Of a stretch of DNA of 64,000 nucleotides, positions 60,217-64,000 are shown piece after piece. A program made the translations under genes and the position numbers. The notes beneath the pieces are model-generated. The model was given only the letters and a program-made list of their open reading frames with translations, was not told the origin of the DNA and ran no database searches. Each line of letters begins with the position of its first letter. The stretch's first letter is position 1. The DNA comes from Sclerotinia nivalis (lineage: Eukaryota; Ascomycota; Leotiomycetes; Helotiales; Sclerotiniaceae): NCBI GenBank assembly GCA_029531795.1, contig JAPEIS010000013.1:1798001-1862000 (forward strand), in the 5' to 3' direction.

Positions 60217-63169
60217 ATGACTAAATCTGATCGGGATAGGACGAGGAGCGATAGTATCGAATGGGATGTTCCTCCTCCTTACGAAGCAACGTTTGGCAAT
60301 GAAGAATATGGTGTTTCTACGGCAGTCCAAGGTGATTTCCACGATATCTTCTGCCAAGTCGCATTACTAACACATAGCAGACAATGGACGAATTACTATG
60401 TCATTTATGGGTAACAAACCTCCATTGCCTCCAATTTACATGCCTGAGGACACATCGAAAGAGCATCGAAAGCCCATCGGGAAATACCCTAGACTCAATA
60501 TAGTCATTCAAGTAGTTGGAAGTCGAGGTATATTTCTCATTTCTCAAAAGTCTTTTTGATACCTTTAAATGGAAGTCCGGCGCTAATAATCTGCTTTAGG
60601 CGATGTCCAACCTTTCATAGCATTAGGGAATGAACTTCAACTCGCAGGCCATCGAGTGCGTATTGCCACTCACGATGTATTTCAAAAGTTCGTGCGAGAC
60701 TCCGGTATAGAATTCTATGCAATCGGTGGCGACCCTACGGAATTAATGGCAGTAAGTAGATCATTCCCCTTCATGACGCACTCATAATAATCTCGTTTAG
60801 TACATGGTTAAAAACCCAGGGATATTCCCAAAATTCAGTACCTTACGCAGTGGAGAAATCCCCAAGAAAAGAAAAATGATATCCAAAATGCTCGAAGGAT
60901 GTTGGAACTCCTGTATCGAACCCGATTCCGAGACTGGCGAACCATTTATCGCGCAAGCTATTATTGCAAATCCGCCTAGTTTTGCCCATGTTCATTGTGC
61001 GCAGGCTTTGGGAATACCAGTACATCTTATGTTTACAATGCCATGGACAGCGACGAGATCTTTTCCTCAACCGCTTGCGAATATTCAATCTACGGAAACG
61101 GATCCTAAAACTGCGAATTTTTTGTCTTACGGATTGGTAGACATGATGACGTGGCAAGGGTAGGTTAAAATCCAATATCATAGAATTGTACTCTGACCAC
61201 CTTCACATAGTCTCGGAGATATAATAAATCACTGGAGAAAGAAGTCCTTAGATCTTGAGCCGGTGCCAGTTATGGCTGGTCCTCATTTAGTAGCTTCTCT
61301 AAATATTCCCTTCACATATTGTTGGTCACCAGCACTTATACCAAAACCTCAGGACTGGCTTCCACACATAGGTTAGTAATCTCAGAACCCCCCCAAAGAA
61401 GTTTCTATTCAGATACTGACCAACTATCTAGATGTTTGTGGATTTTTCTTCCGTCCTCCACCATCATACGATCCTGATCCTAGGATATTAGGATTTCTTG
61501 AGGCAGGCCCAAAACCTATCTATATTGGATTTGGTAGCATCGTAATGGAAAACCCTCAAAATATGACTGCAATTATTATGAACGCCGTTCGTGATTGTGG
61601 CATCAGAGCAATTGTATCGAAAGGTTGGAGTAAACTTGGACAAGGCATTGAGGATCAGAATGTCTTATTCATTGATGATTGTCCTCATGGTAGGAATATC
61701 CAAAATACCATACCCAGGTAATCATCGGCTAATATTCATAGAATGGCTATTTAAACAAGTCTCAGCGGTTATCCATCATGGCGGTGCAGGAACAACAGCA
61801 TGTGGACTACTAAATGGTCGTCCGACTGCCATCGTCCCATTTTTCGGAGAGTAAGTCAGCCTCCTCGATAGTAAACATTGTCTATAACTAACCATCTCCA
61901 CAGCCAACCATTCTGGGGAAACATGGTCGCAGCAGCCGGTGCTGGTCCTCCACCCATTGATCATCAATCACTCACAGTGACTATTCTCTCATCCTCTATC
62001 AAATTCCTCCTATCCCCCAATGCCGTCATAGCAGCCCACGATCTTGCGGTAAAAATTCGACAAGAGAACGGAGTCAAAGAAGCCGTCAATTCATTCCATC
62101 GAAACCTTCCACTCAAAACAATGAGCTGCGAGTTAATGCCACAACAACCCGCAACCTGGTTCTGGAAAAAAGGCAAAAAAAATCTGAAATTATCCCATCA
62201 AGCGGCCGCCGTCCTCGTGGAGAAGAAAAAGATTAACACCAGTAATCTCTCAATGTAAGTTCGCTCAATCCACAAATCCAACCCCAAAAAATCACCTCAT
62301 GAACCTAACATCACCCAGCTACAAACCCCACCCAATCACCATCAAAAACCGCCGCTGGGACCCCTGGACCGCCACCACCTCCGCCGCGCTCGACAGCGCC
62401 GTCGACATAACCCTTGCCATAGGCAGCATCGGCACAAACTACCGACAAGAATACCAAGGCGCGCTAACCCGAAAACGAGAAAACGGATCGACATCTTCGC
62501 GTACCGCATTACAAGCAGGGGGTATCGCCATTGGAAAAGGATTCCAAAATCTCGGCATGGCGATGACCAAATCGGCGATTGAGGTTCCGCTTGCGGTGGC
62601 GGATGGTTTTCATGAGATTCCTGGACTGTATGGGGATAAACCGAGAGATTATGGGGATGTGAGCGATTGGAAGAGTGGGGGATTAGTGGGAGTTAAGGTT
62701 AGTTTTGAGCTGTTCTTGTTTTTTTGTGATGTGAGTGAAGATTTGAGATCGGTCGGCTAAATGTATGAATAGAGTTTTGGATACGGAATCGCAGATGGGT
62801 TTACAGGATTCTTTACACATCCCATCAAAGGCGCCATCAAAGACGGCGGAAAGGGATTTGTGAAGGGAGTTGGAAAAGGTACGATTGGATTTTTGGCAAA
62901 ACCAGCTTCGGGTAAGTGGATTCCTTCCTTTTCTGCATTGAGAAAAAATGGCATCGGCTAATAAGAGGATAGGTGTTTTTGGATTCGTTTCATATCCAGC
63001 CTTAGGACTGTATAGGTCTTTGAGTACATCTACTAATCACGGAACACAAGGGAAAATATTATTGGCGCAAAGGGATTATGGCATGCATCTGGCCATGACA
63101 CGAGAGATACCGGAAAATGTGGCGGAGAAAATTGTGGAAGATTTTGATTGGCTTGTTGAGGGGATTTGA
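60217..63169 (+). CDS. UDP-glucose:sterol glucosyltransferase-like GT1 enzyme (788 aa, 11 exons)
   Basis: Probable transferase of glucose from UDP-glucose to a sterol or other lipid. Exons are 60217-60331, 60381-60527, 60600-60751, 60801-61159, 61211-61371, 61432-61689, 61742-61850, 61904-62254, 62319-62697, 62773-62911 and 62973-63169, all phases closing. The N-terminal lobe begins [17 protein letters not shown], the sterol-GT hallmark. The donor-site block is [33 protein letters not shown]. The PH and GRAM domains of Atg26 are absent, so it is the short GT1 type, not Atg26 itself. A PPPY motif lies near residue 20 ([11 protein letters not shown]), a possible WW-domain ligand. After the GT domain come about 200 residues with Gly-rich GxxxKxxxG periodicity ([21 protein letters not shown]), recalling the Vps13/Atg2 C-terminal region. 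I chose the ATG just before this conserved N-terminus. Confidence 0.93.
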
Positions 63170-64000
63170 AGTTTCCTTGGGGTAAAAGTTCTTTTTTTTC
63201 TCTTTCCATCGGTGTCTGATTTGATCGCTCTTTTCGGGTTCCATGAGAAATCATCATTGAGATGGACCAAATTCATCCCCAAACAATGATATAAGTAGTA
63301 TATAGTATAATCCTACACTTTTTATTATAATAAAATGTACGATAGATACGCCGAATAATAACTTTTTAATTTTCGATATCTTGTTTAATATTAATTGGTA
63401 ATTGAAGTATGACAACTTTTTCCCCCGAATATTATATAAATCGCTAAAACCTAAATCATTACAGACTTGCTCTGTTTATTATTCTCACTATATATAAGAG
63501 GATTAATTATAAAGACTAGGAAAAAGAGATTCAGCGTTAGATAATAAAATCTATTCCGTGTTTTAAATAATCTAATTAATAAATATTCGATCTATCGATT
63601 AATGTAAAAAGAGAAACAATTAAAATGAAAATCAAACAATAAAAGATTTATGCAATTTATCTTTTTTCTTTTTTAATTTTTAATTTTTTATAAAGGATTT
63701 AGTCCAATCTTCCTTAATGAGAAGAGGATTGGGATTTTTTCATTTTTTATAACAATCCGTTTCGAAAAATGAAAAATTTTCTAAAGAGATTCGAAAAACT
63801 ATTAAAATAAATATATACAAAAAGTATTAAATGCTTTATAAAAAGTTGCATATCTTGTTTTCGATTTGTCGATTTGGATAACGATTGGTTAAAGTATTCA
63901 AACAATCTAAAAAGATCGTTGATGAAGCTGATAGAATTTCTGAAATAGTTTTTTTTGTTTTCGAAGCATTTTTGAAAGAATTATAAAAATTGAAAGTTTT
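63170..64000. other. Very AT-rich right edge
   Basis: From about 63290 to the end the DNA is extremely AT-rich; three 60-base lines counted by hand hold 10-11 G+C each. Overlapping short minus-strand frames at 63033-63282 are antisense to the end of the glucosyltransferase. No gene is visible. It may be the edge of an AT-rich isochore made of mutated repeats. Confidence 0.75.

Noticed and set aside
1..64000. CRISPR arrays, rRNA operons, tRNA genes
   Set aside because: The repeats seen are short head-to-tail tandems without spacers. The only tRNA T-loop-like match noticed (GTTCGATTCC near 41206) lacks matching stems and the other arms.

Overview
The window is nuclear DNA of a filamentous ascomycete, most likely a leotiomycete of the Sclerotinia/Botrytis kind. 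That placement is an inference from gene content and style and was not tested by a search. Genes are interrupted by short introns, mostly 45 to 75 nt, with GT(A/G)(A/T)G(T) donors, a CTAAC/CTAAT branch site and a (C/T)AG acceptor. Strict open reading frames therefore miss starts, ends and small exons, so I rebuilt every model by splicing. All 14 models keep frame from ATG to stop.

Layout. 0.5-4.3 kb: a COMT-type O-methyltransferase and a sugar-phosphate cyclase of the desmethyl-4-deoxygadusol/2-epi-5-epi-valiolone synthase type face away from each other; together they look like the core of a mycosporine (UV-screen) pathway. 5.4-9.3 kb: a tannase/feruloyl-esterase family hydrolase without a signal peptide and an aldo-keto reductase with one. 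12.1-13.8 kb: an AusD-like methyltransferase. 15.7-21.7 kb: ribosomal protein uS17 (S11) and the kinetochore scaffold Spc7/KNL1, sharing a 369-bp divergent promoter. 22.4-27.3 kb: a full-length ABCC transporter containing a 27-nt exon. 27.3-35.6 kb: a gene-poor block with decayed repeats. 35.6-38.5 kb: a large leotiomycete-type protein with a possible HicA-like C-terminal domain. 38.5-42.8 kb: AT-rich spacer holding a 165-bp solo LTR with a perfect 5-bp target-site duplication. 42.8-43.6 kb: a three-exon, eight-cysteine hydrophobin-like secreted protein. 44.8-49.8 kb: a second full-length ABCC transporter. 53.3-55.7 kb: CAF-1 subunit Cac2. 56.8-57.9 kb: an AA9 lytic polysaccharide monooxygenase with a CBM1 whose last cysteine sits in a 17-nt terminal exon. 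60.2-63.2 kb: an 11-exon sterol-glucosyltransferase-like GT1 enzyme. The window ends in very AT-rich DNA.

Housekeeping genes (uS17, KNL1, Cac2) are interleaved with secreted or secondary-metabolism genes. The biomass-acting functions (tannase-family esterase, AA9-CBM1 LPMO), the two efflux-type ABCC pumps, the hydrophobin-like protein and the mycosporine-type pair fit a plant-associated, sporulating mould. Only the cyclase/methyltransferase pair looks like a functional unit. No CRISPR, rRNA, tRNA or complete transposon was found.
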